Shown here one piece after another: positions 1 to 8,604 of a stretch of DNA of 64,000 nucleotides. The stretch covers positions 1 to 64,000 of the forward strand of contig CAYJKC010000007.1 in assembly GCA_964370675.1 (NCBI GenBank), in the 5' to 3' direction. Origin of the DNA: CAYJAD01 sp964370675. Lineage in GTDB: Bacteria > Desulfobacterota > Desulfovibrionia > Desulfovibrionales > Desulfovibrionaceae. The translations under genes and the position numbers were made by a program. Within the stretch, counting starts at the first letter, position 1. The number at the start of each line of letters is the position of its first letter. The notes under the pieces were generated by a model. It made no database searches. It was not told the DNA's origin and saw only the letters and a program-made list of their open reading frames with translations.

Positions 1-24
1 AATCACCTGATGCAAGTTCAATCC

Positions 25-54
25 TTGACATTCAACCACATTATACCCCATAAT
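25..54 (+). promoter_or_regulatory. Probable sigma-70 promoter of the ileS operon
   Basis: A perfect -35 hexamer TTGACA (25-30) is followed after 18 bases by CATAAT (49-54), five of six matches to the -10 consensus. It would start transcription near base 61 and leave a leader of about 45 bases before ileS. That is too short for a T-box, so no tRNA-sensing leader is present here. Confidence 0.6.
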
Positions 55-65
55 GCTCAATTCAT

Positions 66-85
66 TTTGACATTTCAGCGTCAAA
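66..85. repeat. Inverted repeat in the ileS leader
   Basis: TTTGAC (66-71) and GTCAAA (80-85) form a perfect 6-bp inverted repeat around an 8-base spacer, just downstream of the predicted start of transcription. It could be an operator for a dimeric regulator or a small hairpin. The arms are short and chance is possible. Confidence 0.3.
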
Positions 86-105
86 TTTTGTGCATGGAGA
101 ATATG

Positions 106-2955
106 ATGAGTGATTACAAAAAAAGCCTAAATTTACCAGATACCCGCTTTCCCATGAAGGCCAACCTTGTCCAACGCGAGCCTGAAATGCTGAAGCATTG
201 GGACAAAATTGATGCCTATAATCTCATGGTGCAAGCATCTGGCAAAAGTGGACGTTATGTTTTGCATGATGGTCCTCCCTATGCCAATGGACATATACAC
301 ATGGGTACTGCCTTAAATAAAATATTAAAAGATATCATTGTAAAATCTCAAAATATGCAAGGCTATGCAGCAGAATATGTACCCGGCTGGGATTGCCATG
401 GTTTACCCATTGAACTCAAGGTAGAACATGAGCTTGGCGAAAAGAAAAAAAGCCTGCCGGCGCATGTGGTGCGTAAAGAATGCCGTAAGTATGCGTCAAA
501 GTTTATTGATATACAACGTAAAGAATTTAAGCGCCTAGGTGTATTTGGCACTTGGCAAGAACCCTATATGAGCATGGACCCAGGCTATGAAGCAGCTACA
601 GCCCATGCTTTAGCCGATGTTTCTGCTGCTGGCAATCTTGCACGTAGCAAAAAACCCATTTATTGGTGTTGTTCTTGTCATACAGCTTTGGCAGAAGCAG
701 AAGTAGAATATTATGACCATAACTCACCATCTATTTTTGTGCGCTTCCCGCTAAACGATGAAAATATTACAAAATTTTTCCCTGAAGCATTACCGCAAAG
801 CACCTATATAGTAATTTGGACCACCACACCTTGGACCTTGCCAGACAATATGGCTGTATGTTTGCACCCTGAATTTGACTATAGCCTTGTGGAGCATGAG
901 AATAATTATTACTTACTGGCTAAAGACTTAGTTGAAACTTGTGCCAAGACATTTGGATTTGATAATTACCAAGTGCATGGTGAAGTTAAAGGCAAAGACC
1001 TTGAAGGTTTAATAGCAAATCATCCTTTTTATGAGCGCAAATCTCCCCTTGTTCTTGGTGAGCATGTAACCCTTGATGCAGGTACAGGTTGCGTACACAC
1101 TGCTCCAGGACATGGACGCGAAGACTATGAAGTGGGCCTAAAATATAATCTTGAAATTTATTCTCCCTTGGACGATGCAGGACGTTTTTTAGATAGCGTG
1201 CAATTTTTTGCTGGTCTAACAGTATTTGAGGCAAACCCTAAAGTGATGGAAAAATTAGAAGAAGTTGGCAACTTACTTGCAGCAGATAATATTAGCCACT
1301 CCTACCCCCATTGCTGGCGCTGTAAAGAACCAGTTATTTTTCGCGCCACGACTCAGTGGTTTATTGGCATGGATATTAATGACTTACGCAAGCGTGCTCT
1401 CGATGCCATTCGCCAAAAGGTCAAGTGGATTCCGGCTTGGGGCGAAGAACGAATTTATAATATGATAGAGTTTCGCCCTGATTGGTGTATTTCTCGCCAA
1501 CGTCAATGGGGTGTGCCTATTATGGCATTGCTCTGTGAGTCTTGTGGCGAGGCATGGCATGATGCTGAGTGGATGCATAGTATGGCAGAGCGTTTTGCAG
1601 GTCATGCCACAGGCTGTGACTATTGGTATGAAGCTGATATTACAGACATTATACCAAACGACCTTGCTTGCCCACATTGTCAGGCTAAGAAATGGAAAAA
1701 AGAAACAGATATTTTGGACGTGTGGTTTGACTCAGGTACCAGCTTTACGGCGGTGGTTGAAAAGCGCAAGGAATGTCAATTCCCAGCGGACCTGTACTTA
1801 GAAGGCTCTGACCAACATCGTGGTTGGTTTCACTCATCCTTGCTAGCCTCCATGGCAACACGCAACACCCCTCCATATAAAGCAGTTTTAACTCATGGCT
1901 ATGTAGTGGACGGCAGTGGACGTAAAATGTCTAAATCTATTGGTAATGTTATTGCACCACAAGAACTTATTGATAAATTTGGAGCAGAAATTATTAGACT
2001 TTGGGTATCTTCAGTAGAATATCGCGAAGATATACGCATCTCTGATGAAATATTAAATCGCTTAGTAGATGCCTATCGTAGGATACGCAATACTTGCCGC
2101 TATTTACTTGGTAATATCAATGATCTTAGTTTTGAGCAGCTAATACCCATAAGCGAGATGGAGCCATTAGATCGTCACGCCCTAGATGTTGTTGCAAGAG
2201 CGCATATACGCATGCAAAAAGCCTATGCAAGCTTTGAATTTCATAAAATATTTCATACCTTGCATAACCTTTGCACCACAGACCTTTCTGCTAACTATTT
2301 AGATATATTGAAAGATCGCCTCTATGCTTCTGGAACTAATAGTCAGGAGCGCCGCTCAGCCCAAACAGCCCTTTGGCATATATTAGGTTTAATTCTTCGT
2401 GATATGGCGCCTATTTTAAGCTTCACCGCTGAAGAGGTTCATAATTATATACCCGAAAGCTTAAAAAACACTGACGTGCAAACAGTTTTTGCCCTGCCCT
2501 TGCTTGGTGAGGGCGAGCTAAGCAAGAATTATTTGCTTAATGAAAATGAGCGCGACCAATGGGCTAAACTTTTTGCGGTGCGTGCTGCAATTATTAAAGC
2601 CATCGAGCCATTGCGTAAGGATGGTAGCATTGGGCACTCTTTAGATACCAAGGTTAATTTATTTATCAAACCAGAATTACAAAATATTTTCCAGGACTTA
2701 CTCAATGACACCTTGGAAGATATGCGCGCCATTTGTATTGTATCACAGCTAAGTATTGCAGATTTTGCAACAGCACCAAGCGATGCCATCATACCGGAAG
2801 ATATGGAAGGTATAGCCATTTCGGTGGAGCGTGCTGGAGGTGAAAAATGCGCAAGATGCTGGATTTATAACACTAACCTAGGAACAGACCCCAATCATCC
2901 AAGCCTTTGCCCAAGGTGCACTAAGGTTATGAGTACAGAGAGTCATGCGCTATAA
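106..2955 (+). CDS. ileS: Isoleucyl-tRNA synthetase
   Basis: Cytoplasmic class I synthetase that charges tRNA-Ile with isoleucine and edits misactivated valine. The protein has about 949 residues, normal for the bacterial family. The HIGH-type motif is PYANGHIHMG near residue 57, the KMSKS motif is GRKMSKSIGN near residue 605, and the C-terminal zinc finger (CARCW...CPRC, about residues 915-938) closes the protein. An in-frame ATG at base 10 would add 32 non-conserved residues. I chose ATG 106 because GGAGA (96-100) lies 5 bases upstream and the predicted transcript starts near base 61. The gene overlaps lspA by 11 bases, so the two are probably translated together. This ileS-lspA arrangement is common in proteobacteria. 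Confidence 0.96.
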   Translation: MSDYKKSLNLPDTRFPMKANLVQREPEMLKHWDKIDAYNLMVQASGKSGRYVLHDGPPYANGHIHMGTALNKILKDIIVKSQNMQGYAAEYVPGWDCHGLPIELKVEHELGEKKKSLPAHVVRKECRKYASKFIDIQRKEFKRLGVFGTWQEPYMSMDPGYEAATAHALADVSAAGNLARSKKPIYWCCSCHTALAEAEVEYYDHNSPSIFVRFPLNDENITKFFPEALPQSTYIVIWTTTPWTLPDNMAVCLHPEFDYSLVEHENNYYLLAKDLVETCAKTFGFDNYQVHGEVKGKDLEGLIANHPFYERKSPLVLGEHVTLDAGTGCVHTAPGHGREDYEVGLKYNLEIYSPLDDAGRFLDSVQFFAGLTVFEANPKVMEKLEEVGNLLAADNISHSYPHCWRCKEPVIFRATTQWFIGMDINDLRKRALDAIRQKVKWIPAWGEERIYNMIEFRPDWCISRQRQWGVPIMALLCESCGEAWHDAEWMHSMAERFAGHATGCDYWYEADITDIIPNDLACPHCQAKKWKKETDILDVWFDSGTSFTAVVEKRKECQFPADLYLEGSDQHRGWFHSSLLASMATRNTPPYKAVLTHGYVVDGSGRKMSKSIGNVIAPQELIDKFGAEIIRLWVSSVEYREDIRISDEILNRLVDAYRRIRNTCRYLLGNINDLSFEQLIPISEMEPLDRHALDVVARAHIRMQKAYASFEFHKIFHTLHNLCTTDLSANYLDILKDRLYASGTNSQERRSAQTALWHILGLILRDMAPILSFTAEEVHNYIPESLKNTDVQTVFALPLLGEGELSKNYLLNENERDQWAKLFAVRAAIIKAIEPLRKDGSIGHSLDTKVNLFIKPELQNIFQDLLNDTLEDMRAICIVSQLSIADFATAPSDAIIPEDMEGIAISVERAGGEKCARCWIYNTNLGTDPNHPSLCPRCTKVMSTESHAL

Positions 2956-3421
2956 AATTGTGCTTGGCATAGCAGGCATTGTCATATTGCTTGACCAATT
3001 AAGCAAGTGGTGGGCAGTTACCAGTATACCCTTGCATCGCTCTGTCACTGTTATTGAAGGTTTTTTTGACCTAGTTAATATTCGCAATCGCGGAGCAGCC
3101 TTTGGTTTTTTAAACCGCTCTGATATTGAGTGGCAATTTTGGCTCTTTATGGTAGCAACGATCATTGCCGTTGTGAGTATATTTTTCTTGGTGCGTAGCT
3201 CCAAACATGATGTCTTACTTTTTACGGCATTGGGTTTAATATTAGGTGGTGCGCTTGGAAATTTGATAGACCGCATTCGTATGCGCGCTGTCATAGATTT
3301 TTTAGATTTTTATGTAGGCAATTGGCATTGGCCAGCCTTTAATGTGGCTGATATTGCCATTTGCATTGGGGCATTTCTTACTTGTTTTGCCATGTTCTTA
3401 GCAGACAAAAATAAATCGTAG
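2945..3421 (+). CDS. lspA: Lipoprotein signal peptidase (signal peptidase II)
   Basis: Inner-membrane aspartyl peptidase that cuts the signal peptide from prolipoproteins after the lipobox cysteine is lipidated. The 158-residue protein has four hydrophobic segments and the family motifs NxRNRGAAFG, GNLIDR and FNVADIAI; the aspartates in the last two are the expected catalytic pair. Its start codon lies inside the end of ileS. The window encodes several likely substrates with lipoboxes (at 3720, 22560, 24297 and 41726). Confidence 0.95.
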   Translation: MRYKIVLGIAGIVILLDQLSKWWAVTSIPLHRSVTVIEGFFDLVNIRNRGAAFGFLNRSDIEWQFWLFMVATIIAVVSIFFLVRSSKHDVLLFTALGLILGGALGNLIDRIRMRAVIDFLDFYVGNWHWPAFNVADIAICIGAFLTCFAMFLADKNKS

Positions 3422-3429
3422 GTTTTACA

Positions 3430-3675
3430 ATGATAGCATCGTTATTATGGTGGCAATGGCTCATTTTGATATTACCCATATTGCCTAACTTATGGTCCAT
3501 ATGGCATGTGCGTAATCATTACTTCACAAGTGAGGAGCAAAAATCCATATGGTTTTTAATAGCTGTCTTTATTCCGGTCATTGGTGGACTAGCCTATATT
3601 CTTATTGGTCAAAAAAGAGCTAGTAAAACCCCTTTACAACAAGACCCAAGTGCATGTAAGAAAGAAGAAAATTAA
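3430..3675 (+). CDS. Small membrane protein with PLDc_N domain
   Basis: An 81-residue protein with two hydrophobic helices (about residues 5-22 and 36-56) and the PLDc_N pattern, including a P-x-x-G-G-x-x-Y motif after the second helix followed by a basic tail. In longer proteins this domain precedes phospholipase D-type catalytic domains; here it stands alone. Its function is unknown. It lies 8 bases after lspA and is probably in the same transcript. Confidence 0.75.
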   Translation: MIASLLWWQWLILILPILPNLWSIWHVRNHYFTSEEQKSIWFLIAVFIPVIGGLAYILIGQKRASKTPLQQDPSACKKEEN

Positions 3676-3719
3676 AAAAAGTTATGGATGAATATTATTC
3701 ATAAAACAAGGTGGAAATT

Positions 3720-4574
3720 ATGCCAAGAAAATCTATATTATTAGCAACTTGCTGTTTATTCGTTTTTGCTACTGGCTGTGCCAAGCAAGAAGACTATACT
3801 ACTCTACAACAACAAGTATCTACGCAAAATCAACAATTACGCCAACTTCAACCCGGCATGGCTGATAACTGGGCTCAATTGCAAGCCATACGCCAAGATT
3901 TAAATGCCATTAAAGGTCAATTAGACGACCTTAATGCCATGGGTGGTGCAAAAAACCTTGTGGATATAGTTAATAGGCATGATGCTGCCCTTAGACAAGT
4001 AGAAAGATCTCTAGCACTTAACCTAAATCTTGATGCACCCATATCACCAACCATAATGGAAAGTGGTATGGAAGCAGGTATGGAAGGCAGCATAGGCAGT
4101 GATGGTGTTTATAGAGATGGTCCACCCCAACAACATCGTGGGACCTTAGCCCTAACTCCTGTAACCCCACAACCTCCAATGACCCAAGCGCCACAAACCG
4201 ATATGGCAACAGCTCTATATAATGCTGGAGTAAGCTCTTTTAACGCAAGGCAATATGCTGAAGCTCAGCGCTCATTTAGTGATTTTACCAAAAACTACCC
4301 TAACAATCCTCAAGTGGGTAATGCCTGGTATTATGTAGGTGAATGTAATTTTCAACTAAATAAATTTAATGACGCAGCCTTAGCCTATGATAAAGTTATT
4401 AATAATTATCCCAAAAGCCCCTCAGCGCCCGGTGCATATCTAAAACAAGGTATTAGTTTTAGTAAACTTGGACAAAAAGCTGCTGCCACAGCACGTTTAC
4501 AAGAGCTGATTAAAAAGTTCCCCACATCGGCTGAGGCATCAAGAGCAAAATCATTTTTACAAACAAACCGTTAA
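3720..4574 (+). CDS. cpoB: CpoB/YbgF-like periplasmic lipoprotein with TPR domain
   Basis: Likely a partner of the Tol-Pal/cell-division envelope machinery. The signal peptide ends in a lipobox (FATGC, Cys about 21), so the protein is a predicted lipoprotein, whereas E. coli CpoB is soluble. A Gln-rich coiled coil covers about residues 25-80, a low-complexity Met/Pro/Gln linker follows, and the last 120 residues are three YbgF-type TPR units. A GTG at 3711 is also in frame, but it is part of the ribosome site AAGGTGGA (3708-3715); ATG 3720 has proper spacing. No tolB or pal is present in the window, so the assignment rests on the C-terminal domain. Confidence 0.8.
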   Translation: MPRKSILLATCCLFVFATGCAKQEDYTTLQQQVSTQNQQLRQLQPGMADNWAQLQAIRQDLNAIKGQLDDLNAMGGAKNLVDIVNRHDAALRQVERSLALNLNLDAPISPTIMESGMEAGMEGSIGSDGVYRDGPPQQHRGTLALTPVTPQPPMTQAPQTDMATALYNAGVSSFNARQYAEAQRSFSDFTKNYPNNPQVGNAWYYVGECNFQLNKFNDAALAYDKVINNYPKSPSAPGAYLKQGISFSKLGQKAAATARLQELIKKFPTSAEASRAKSFLQTNR

Positions 4575-4577
4575 GAT

Positions 4578-5021
4578 ATGACAAATAGTTCTAAATTACC
4601 AGATCGCAAAGAAGTAATACTTAATTTTGCACCAGATATTTCTAACGAGCCACTAGTATGTAGGCTTGTAAGTGACTATGGTCTTTTATTTAATATAATG
4701 AAGGCGCAAATTGGTCCACGCAAAGAAGGCAGTTTAACCCTTGAACTCATAGGCAAAACGCCAGATATTGAGCGAGGTATTGTCTACCTTAAAAAATGTG
4801 GAGTCAAGGTGCTTGGGCTTAAACATGAAGTGCAATTTCATGAGGAGCTTTGCATGCACTGTGGTATGTGCACTGCTGTGTGTAAACCTCAAGCTTTGTT
4901 TGTAGATACAAATACTAGGCTTACCAACTTTGATTCAAAGCTTTGTATTGCCTGTGGGTTATGCACAAAGGTATGCCCTGTAAATGCCATGCAAAGAGAT
5001 GAAGAACAAAAAACGCTGTAA
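4578..5021 (+). CDS. NIL-domain plus 2[4Fe-4S] ferredoxin protein, probable homocysteine synthesis factor
   Basis: A 147-residue cytoplasmic protein. Residues 1-85 match the NIL domain, otherwise found in methionine ABC transporter ATPases. Residues 90-135 carry two 4Fe-4S motifs, CMHCGMC and CIACGLC, each followed by a distal Cys-Pro or Cys-Lys-Pro. Family knowledge: in Desulfovibrio and methanogens, NIL-ferredoxin proteins act with a DUF39 protein to form homocysteine from aspartate semialdehyde and sulfide. The DUF39 partner is not in this window, but metH, which uses homocysteine, is. It starts 3 bases after cpoB with little Shine-Dalgarno sequence, and the operon terminator follows it. 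Confidence 0.8.
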   Translation: MTNSSKLPDRKEVILNFAPDISNEPLVCRLVSDYGLLFNIMKAQIGPRKEGSLTLELIGKTPDIERGIVYLKKCGVKVLGLKHEVQFHEELCMHCGMCTAVCKPQALFVDTNTRLTNFDSKLCIACGLCTKVCPVNAMQRDEEQKTL

Positions 5022-5050
5022 GCATATACATTAAATATAATCTTTCACCA

Positions 5051-5095
5051 AATCCCATTAAATTGAAATATTATTTAATGGGATTTTGTTTTTTT
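5051..5095 (+). terminator. Rho-independent terminator of the ileS operon
   Basis: A perfect 13-bp stem, AATCCCATTAAAT (5051-5063) with ATTTAATGGGATT (5073-5085), a 9-base loop and a T-rich tail to 5095. It sits 29 bases after the stop of the NIL-ferredoxin gene. Confidence 0.85.
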
Positions 5096-5199
5096 AAAAA
5101 TTTACTAAACAAAAATTTATCTATAGTATTTTAAGTTGACATCACTAGCACATTATGGCTACAGACACGGCATTGTCATTTCAATAATTTATGCAATGA

Positions 5200-5295
5200 T
5201 GTTTGATGTTCGGTAAAGTTTTTTTCGCTGCTCGGCACTTTCGCGTTGCTTCACCGCCGGCTAATTGCTTAAAAAACCTTTCCCAACCTCAAACA
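5200..5295. repeat. Palindromic hairpin repeat, copy A
   Basis: A 96-base imperfect palindrome between two convergent genes. The two outer 29-base arms pair without gaps at 24 positions: TGTTTGA with TCAAACA at the ends, then GTT/AAC, GG/CC, and GTTTTTT with AAAAAAC inside. The centre holds a further GC-rich stem (GC-T-CGGC with GCCGGC). A clearly related element lies at 45871-45967; both share GGTAAAGTTTTTT, ACCGC, ATTGCTTAAAAAACCTT and their spacing, but the outermost arms differ in sequence while remaining paired. It could be a REP/MITE-like element or an RNA structure. The rest of the 5096-5335 gap holds no gene that I can support. Confidence 0.7.
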
Positions 5296-5335
5296 GATTT
5301 TTGCCAAAACAAGCGTGGCTAAAAAAAGTATAAAA

Positions 5336-6199
5336 TTAGAATGCCGTGTTAGATTCAGCAATATATTCCATAAAATATGCTACTATATCAAAGCTATAAT
5401 TGGCATATAAAGCTCTACATCCGACCACATCTTCAACCTCATTAAAAAGCAAGTTTTCATCTTCATCAAGGATAAAATCTATGCCTACAAAATCAAAGGA
5501 TAACGTAGAGCATATTTTTTTTACCTGCTCCTTTTCACAAAAATTAAGTTCATAAGGCTCAGATTTGCCACCCATAGATATATTAGATTTAAAACTATCA
5601 TCAGCAACACGTTTAACACTGGAAACTATATTATTATTTATTATATATACACGTATATCAATACCACAATTGTTAGAAAACTCCTGTATAATAAACTCTT
5701 CGGTAGGAATTTTTGCAATCACTTCTAAAAGTTGTGTTTGGTTATGCACTTTAAATACTTCATTGCCTCCATGCCCATTCACTGACTTTAGCACCAGAGG
5801 ATAATGTAATAGCATATCATAATTAATCAAATTACTTTTATTGCACAATAAAGTATTTATAGACTTCACACCTAGACTGTTTACAACTTGATGTGTCCTT
5901 GCTTTATTATTACAAACCTCAGTAATATTAGAACTATTAAAAACTCTAATTCCCAATGCTTCAAAATGATATGCAATACGAGCATCACGAGTTCTATTAA
6001 TAACGAAGTATGTTTTTTCTAATTTTTTATGCCTATAAGTGATAGATAAGTCACCACCAAATATAAATAGCTGTAATTCATCAGCAAAAACAAGTTTGAT
6101 ATTAAAGCCGAAATCAATGCCAACATCTTGCAATTTTTTTGCAAACCAAGCGTTTTTAGCATAATCGCTGCGATTATATATAAGTAGAGCGTCTTTCAT
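5336..6199 (-). CDS. RimK-like ATP-grasp ligase, second gene of a coupled pair
   Basis: A 287-residue cytoplasmic protein of the ATP-grasp fold, RimK-like group: these enzymes use ATP to join a carboxylate to an amine via an acyl phosphate. Visible parts are the hinge motif AYHFEALGIRVFNSS, the ATP-binding lysine in YPLVLK followed by a glycine-rich loop (NGHGGN), the RVYI strand with NISMGG, and the metal-binding end VGIDFIL...NEVEDVVGCR. In that last motif the usual E-x-N reads E-x-E. It is a paralogue of the gene just upstream and overlaps it by four bases (ATGA), so the two are translationally coupled. Substrate unknown; no peptide precursor gene is visible nearby. Codon use looks more AT-rich than in flanking genes. 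Confidence 0.75.
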   Translation of the reverse strand: MKDALLIYNRSDYAKNAWFAKKLQDVGIDFGFNIKLVFADELQLFIFGGDLSITYRHKKLEKTYFVINRTRDARIAYHFEALGIRVFNSSNITEVCNNKARTHQVVNSLGVKSINTLLCNKSNLINYDMLLHYPLVLKSVNGHGGNEVFKVHNQTQLLEVIAKIPTEEFIIQEFSNNCGIDIRVYIINNNIVSSVKRVADDSFKSNISMGGKSEPYELNFCEKEQVKKICSTLSFDFVGIDFILDEDENLLFNEVEDVVGCRALYANYSFDIVAYFMEYIAESNTAF

Positions 6200-7095
6200 A
6201 ATGTTTGTAAAATGTAGTCAATGACATGCTTAGCCACATTGACTGATGTGCACTCAGAAATATTTTTAATGTGTGCATTAGAATTTACTTCACACAAAAT
6301 AGGCTCATCTTGCTCCCCAAATAAAATATCCACTCCTGCAAAATCCACATGTAATATCTTTGCACATCTTAGTGCCATGTCAACAAATTGCTGCGAGGGA
6401 TCATATGGCTGCATAATACCACCATTGGTAACATTAGCCCTAAAATCATGTTCTGAGGTACGCAATACTGCGGCAACTACCTTTTGACCAACCACCTGCA
6501 AACGAACATCGCGCCCTTTGCTTGATGCAATAAACTCTTGATATATATGAGGCTTTAAAAGCAACTCTTTTCTTTTATTTTGTAACTCTTGCCTATTATT
6601 AATCAAATAAACCTGTGAACCAAATGAGCCATACACTTCTTTAACAATCAATGGATATGAAAAATGGCTCTCTATATCTTTTACTACACTTAAACCTGCG
6701 TCATGGCTTTCTTCTATAAATCCAGAATAATGCAAATGAGAAATAAGCGTTTTAGGCTGTTTAATATCGTGCTTAGCTAAGATTTGCGCTGTTAAAAACT
6801 TATCATCGCAATTTTGAATAGCAGCGTGTGAATTATACAACTTGTAGCCAAGGCTTTCCAAATGATATGCTAAACGCAAATCTTTTTCTAAAAACAATAT
6901 AAAATCTGGCTGTGTTATAGAAGAGTGACTTGAAATTAAATTTTTATTGTGAATTAGGCTATATATATCAGAGCTCTTAACTGGCTCTAATCTAACATTG
7001 TTCTTCTTAGCGGCTTCAATATATAAAGCATGTACTTCCAAAAATTTTTTTGATGCAATACTGGTATTATACACTAACCACGCTTTTTTTTGCAT
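6196..7095 (-). CDS. RimK-like ATP-grasp ligase, first gene of a coupled pair
   Basis: A 299-residue ATP-grasp protein related to the downstream gene. It shares the motif AYHLESLGYKLYNS, the YPLIVKE lysine with a glycine loop (YGSFGSQ), RDVRLQVV, the DFRANV/GG segment and a standard metal-binding end, FAGVDIL...CEVNSNAH with the normal E-x-N. This is closer to RimK/LysX-type ligases than its partner. The ribosome site AGGA lies about 7 bases before the ATG, and a good promoter sits at 7134-7163. The pair has its own promoter and is isolated by the ugd terminator, so it looks like an independent two-gene unit. The product could be a modified peptide, a cofactor tail or a cell-surface amino-acid link; none can be chosen from sequence. 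Confidence 0.78.
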   Translation of the reverse strand: MQKKAWLVYNTSIASKKFLEVHALYIEAAKKNNVRLEPVKSSDIYSLIHNKNLISSHSSITQPDFILFLEKDLRLAYHLESLGYKLYNSHAAIQNCDDKFLTAQILAKHDIKQPKTLISHLHYSGFIEESHDAGLSVVKDIESHFSYPLIVKEVYGSFGSQVYLINNRQELQNKRKELLLKPHIYQEFIASSKGRDVRLQVVGQKVVAAVLRTSEHDFRANVTNGGIMQPYDPSQQFVDMALRCAKILHVDFAGVDILFGEQDEPILCEVNSNAHIKNISECTSVNVAKHVIDYILQTL

Positions 7096-7133
7096 TAACT
7101 TATCCTAACAATAGAGTAATATTTTTAAGCTTC

Positions 7134-7163
7134 ATTATAATGACAAAGAACTGAAGTTTTCAA
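7134..7163 (-). promoter_or_regulatory. Promoter of the ATP-grasp pair
   Basis: On the reverse strand TTGAAA (7163-7158) is followed after 18 bases by a perfect TATAAT (7139-7134). Transcription would start near 7127, giving a leader of about 30 bases. Confidence 0.6.
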
Positions 7164-7210
7164 TTGAAGTATATTGGACAAAGCTCTATTCAAGTCAAAA
7201 TAACATAATT

Positions 7211-7249
7211 ATAAAAAACCCTCATAAGGTACATATCCTTATGAGGGTT
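7211..7249 (-). terminator. Rho-independent terminator of ugd
   Basis: A perfect 13-bp stem, AACCCTCATAAGG (7217-7229) with CCTTATGAGGGTT (7237-7249), loop of 7 bases. Read on the reverse strand it is followed by TTTTTTAT, and it lies about 27 bases after the ugd stop codon. Confidence 0.88.
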
Positions 7250-7275
7250 GACTTAGTAAATTTATTAAATCTATT

Positions 7276-8604
7276 TTATTTTCTGCCCACACAAAAATAT
7301 GCAAAACCTTTGTCAGCCACATGTTGCGGAGAATATAAATTACGTCCATCAAACATAACTGGAGCAACAAGTAAGGTTTTTAATTGCTCATAGTCTGGAT
7401 TTCTAAATTGATTCCATTCTGTGGCAACTAATAATGCATTGGCATTTTTACATGCTGCATATTGATCATCTACAATTTCCACTAAGTTATTACCTTCAAG
7501 AATTTTCTTGGCATTTTCATGCGCCACAGGGTCATAGGCAAGCACACGCATACCGGCTGCAGTTAGTTCTTGAATAATGGTTAGAGAGGCAGCTTCACGC
7601 ATGTCATCGGTATTGGCTTTAAATGCAAGACCCCACAAGGCAAGAGTTTTACCAGCAACACCACCTTGAGGTGCAAAGTACTCCATAATACGCTTTGCCA
7701 TGCTTTTCTTTTGACGAGCATTAACACTTTCTACAGCATTTAATAGTTCTGGATTAACTCCTGCAGCACTAGCAGTATGAATTAAGGCTTTAACATCCTT
7801 TGGAAAGCACGACCCACCATAGCCAAGACCTGGATATATAAATTGATAGCCTATGCGTGAGTCAGAACCAATGCCCATGCGCACATCACGCACATCTGCG
7901 CCTACTCTTTCACATATAGTTGCAATTTCATTAATAAATGAGATTTTTGTGGCCAACATGCAATTAGCTGCATACTTAGTCATTTCTGCACTACGCACAC
8001 TCATAACAATTAATTTATCACGAGTGCGGGCAAAAGGAGCATATAATTCACGCATTACATTGGCAGCTTTTTCAGAAGCAGTACCAATTACCACACGATC
8101 AGGCTTCATAAAGTCAATTACAGCATCACCTTCTTTCAAAAATTCTGGGTTTGATACCACTTCATAGGCAATGCTTGTTTCACGTTCCACTAATTCTTTT
8201 TCGATAAGCGAAGAAACTAGGTCAGCCGTACCTACAGGCACGGTGGATTTATCTACAACCACAATCTCACGTTGCATGTATTTACCAATATCTCTTGCAA
8301 CACTTTCTACAAAACGCAAGTCACAAGAACCGTCATCACCTGAAGGAGTGCCTACACAAATAAAGGCTACATCTGCTTTTTCAAGTCCTTCTTGTAAAGA
8401 AGTTGTAAACACTAATCGTCCATCTGCACGACTACGCTGCACAAGATCTTCAAGACCTGGCTCAAAAATATGTACAAAGCCAGCGTTTAATCTATCCACA
8501 ACATTGGGATTTACATCAACACACACCACATGATTGCCCATTTCTGCAAAACAGGCTGCACTAACTAGGCCAACATAGCCAGTTCCAACAATACAAAGAT
8601 TCAT
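7276..8604 (-). CDS. ugd: UDP-glucose 6-dehydrogenase
   Basis: Cytoplasmic NAD-dependent enzyme that oxidises UDP-glucose twice to UDP-glucuronate, a precursor of capsule, exopolysaccharide and lipid A sugars. The 442-residue protein begins with the NAD-binding motif GTGYVGLVSA and carries the catalytic-cysteine motif GGSCFPKD near residue 260. The ribosome site CGAGG lies 6 bases before ATG 8604. It is a single-gene unit with its own terminator and diverges from nnr. The close relative GDP-mannose dehydrogenase is less likely given the overall UDP-glucose dehydrogenase pattern. Confidence 0.92.
   Translation of the reverse strand: MNLCIVGTGYVGLVSAACFAEMGNHVVCVDVNPNVVDRLNAGFVHIFEPGLEDLVQRSRADGRLVFTTSLQEGLEKADVAFICVGTPSGDDGSCDLRFVESVARDIGKYMQREIVVVDKSTVPVGTADLVSSLIEKELVERETSIAYEVVSNPEFLKEGDAVIDFMKPDRVVIGTASEKAANVMRELYAPFARTRDKLIVMSVRSAEMTKYAANCMLATKISFINEIATICERVGADVRDVRMGIGSDSRIGYQFIYPGLGYGGSCFPKDVKALIHTASAAGVNPELLNAVESVNARQKKSMAKRIMEYFAPQGGVAGKTLALWGLAFKANTDDMREAASLTIIQELTAAGMRVLAYDPVAHENAKKILEGNNLVEIVDDQYAACKNANALLVATEWNQFRNPDYEQLKTLLVAPVMFDGRNLYSPQHVADKGFAYFCVGRK

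Noticed and set aside
1..105. T-box or other tRNA-sensing leader upstream of ileS
   Set aside because: The predicted promoter leaves only about 45 bases of leader, too short for a T-box, and no T-box sequence is present.
10..105. N-terminal extension of ileS from ATG 10
   Set aside because: It would start upstream of the predicted transcription start and lacks similarity to the family; ATG 106 has a ribosome site.
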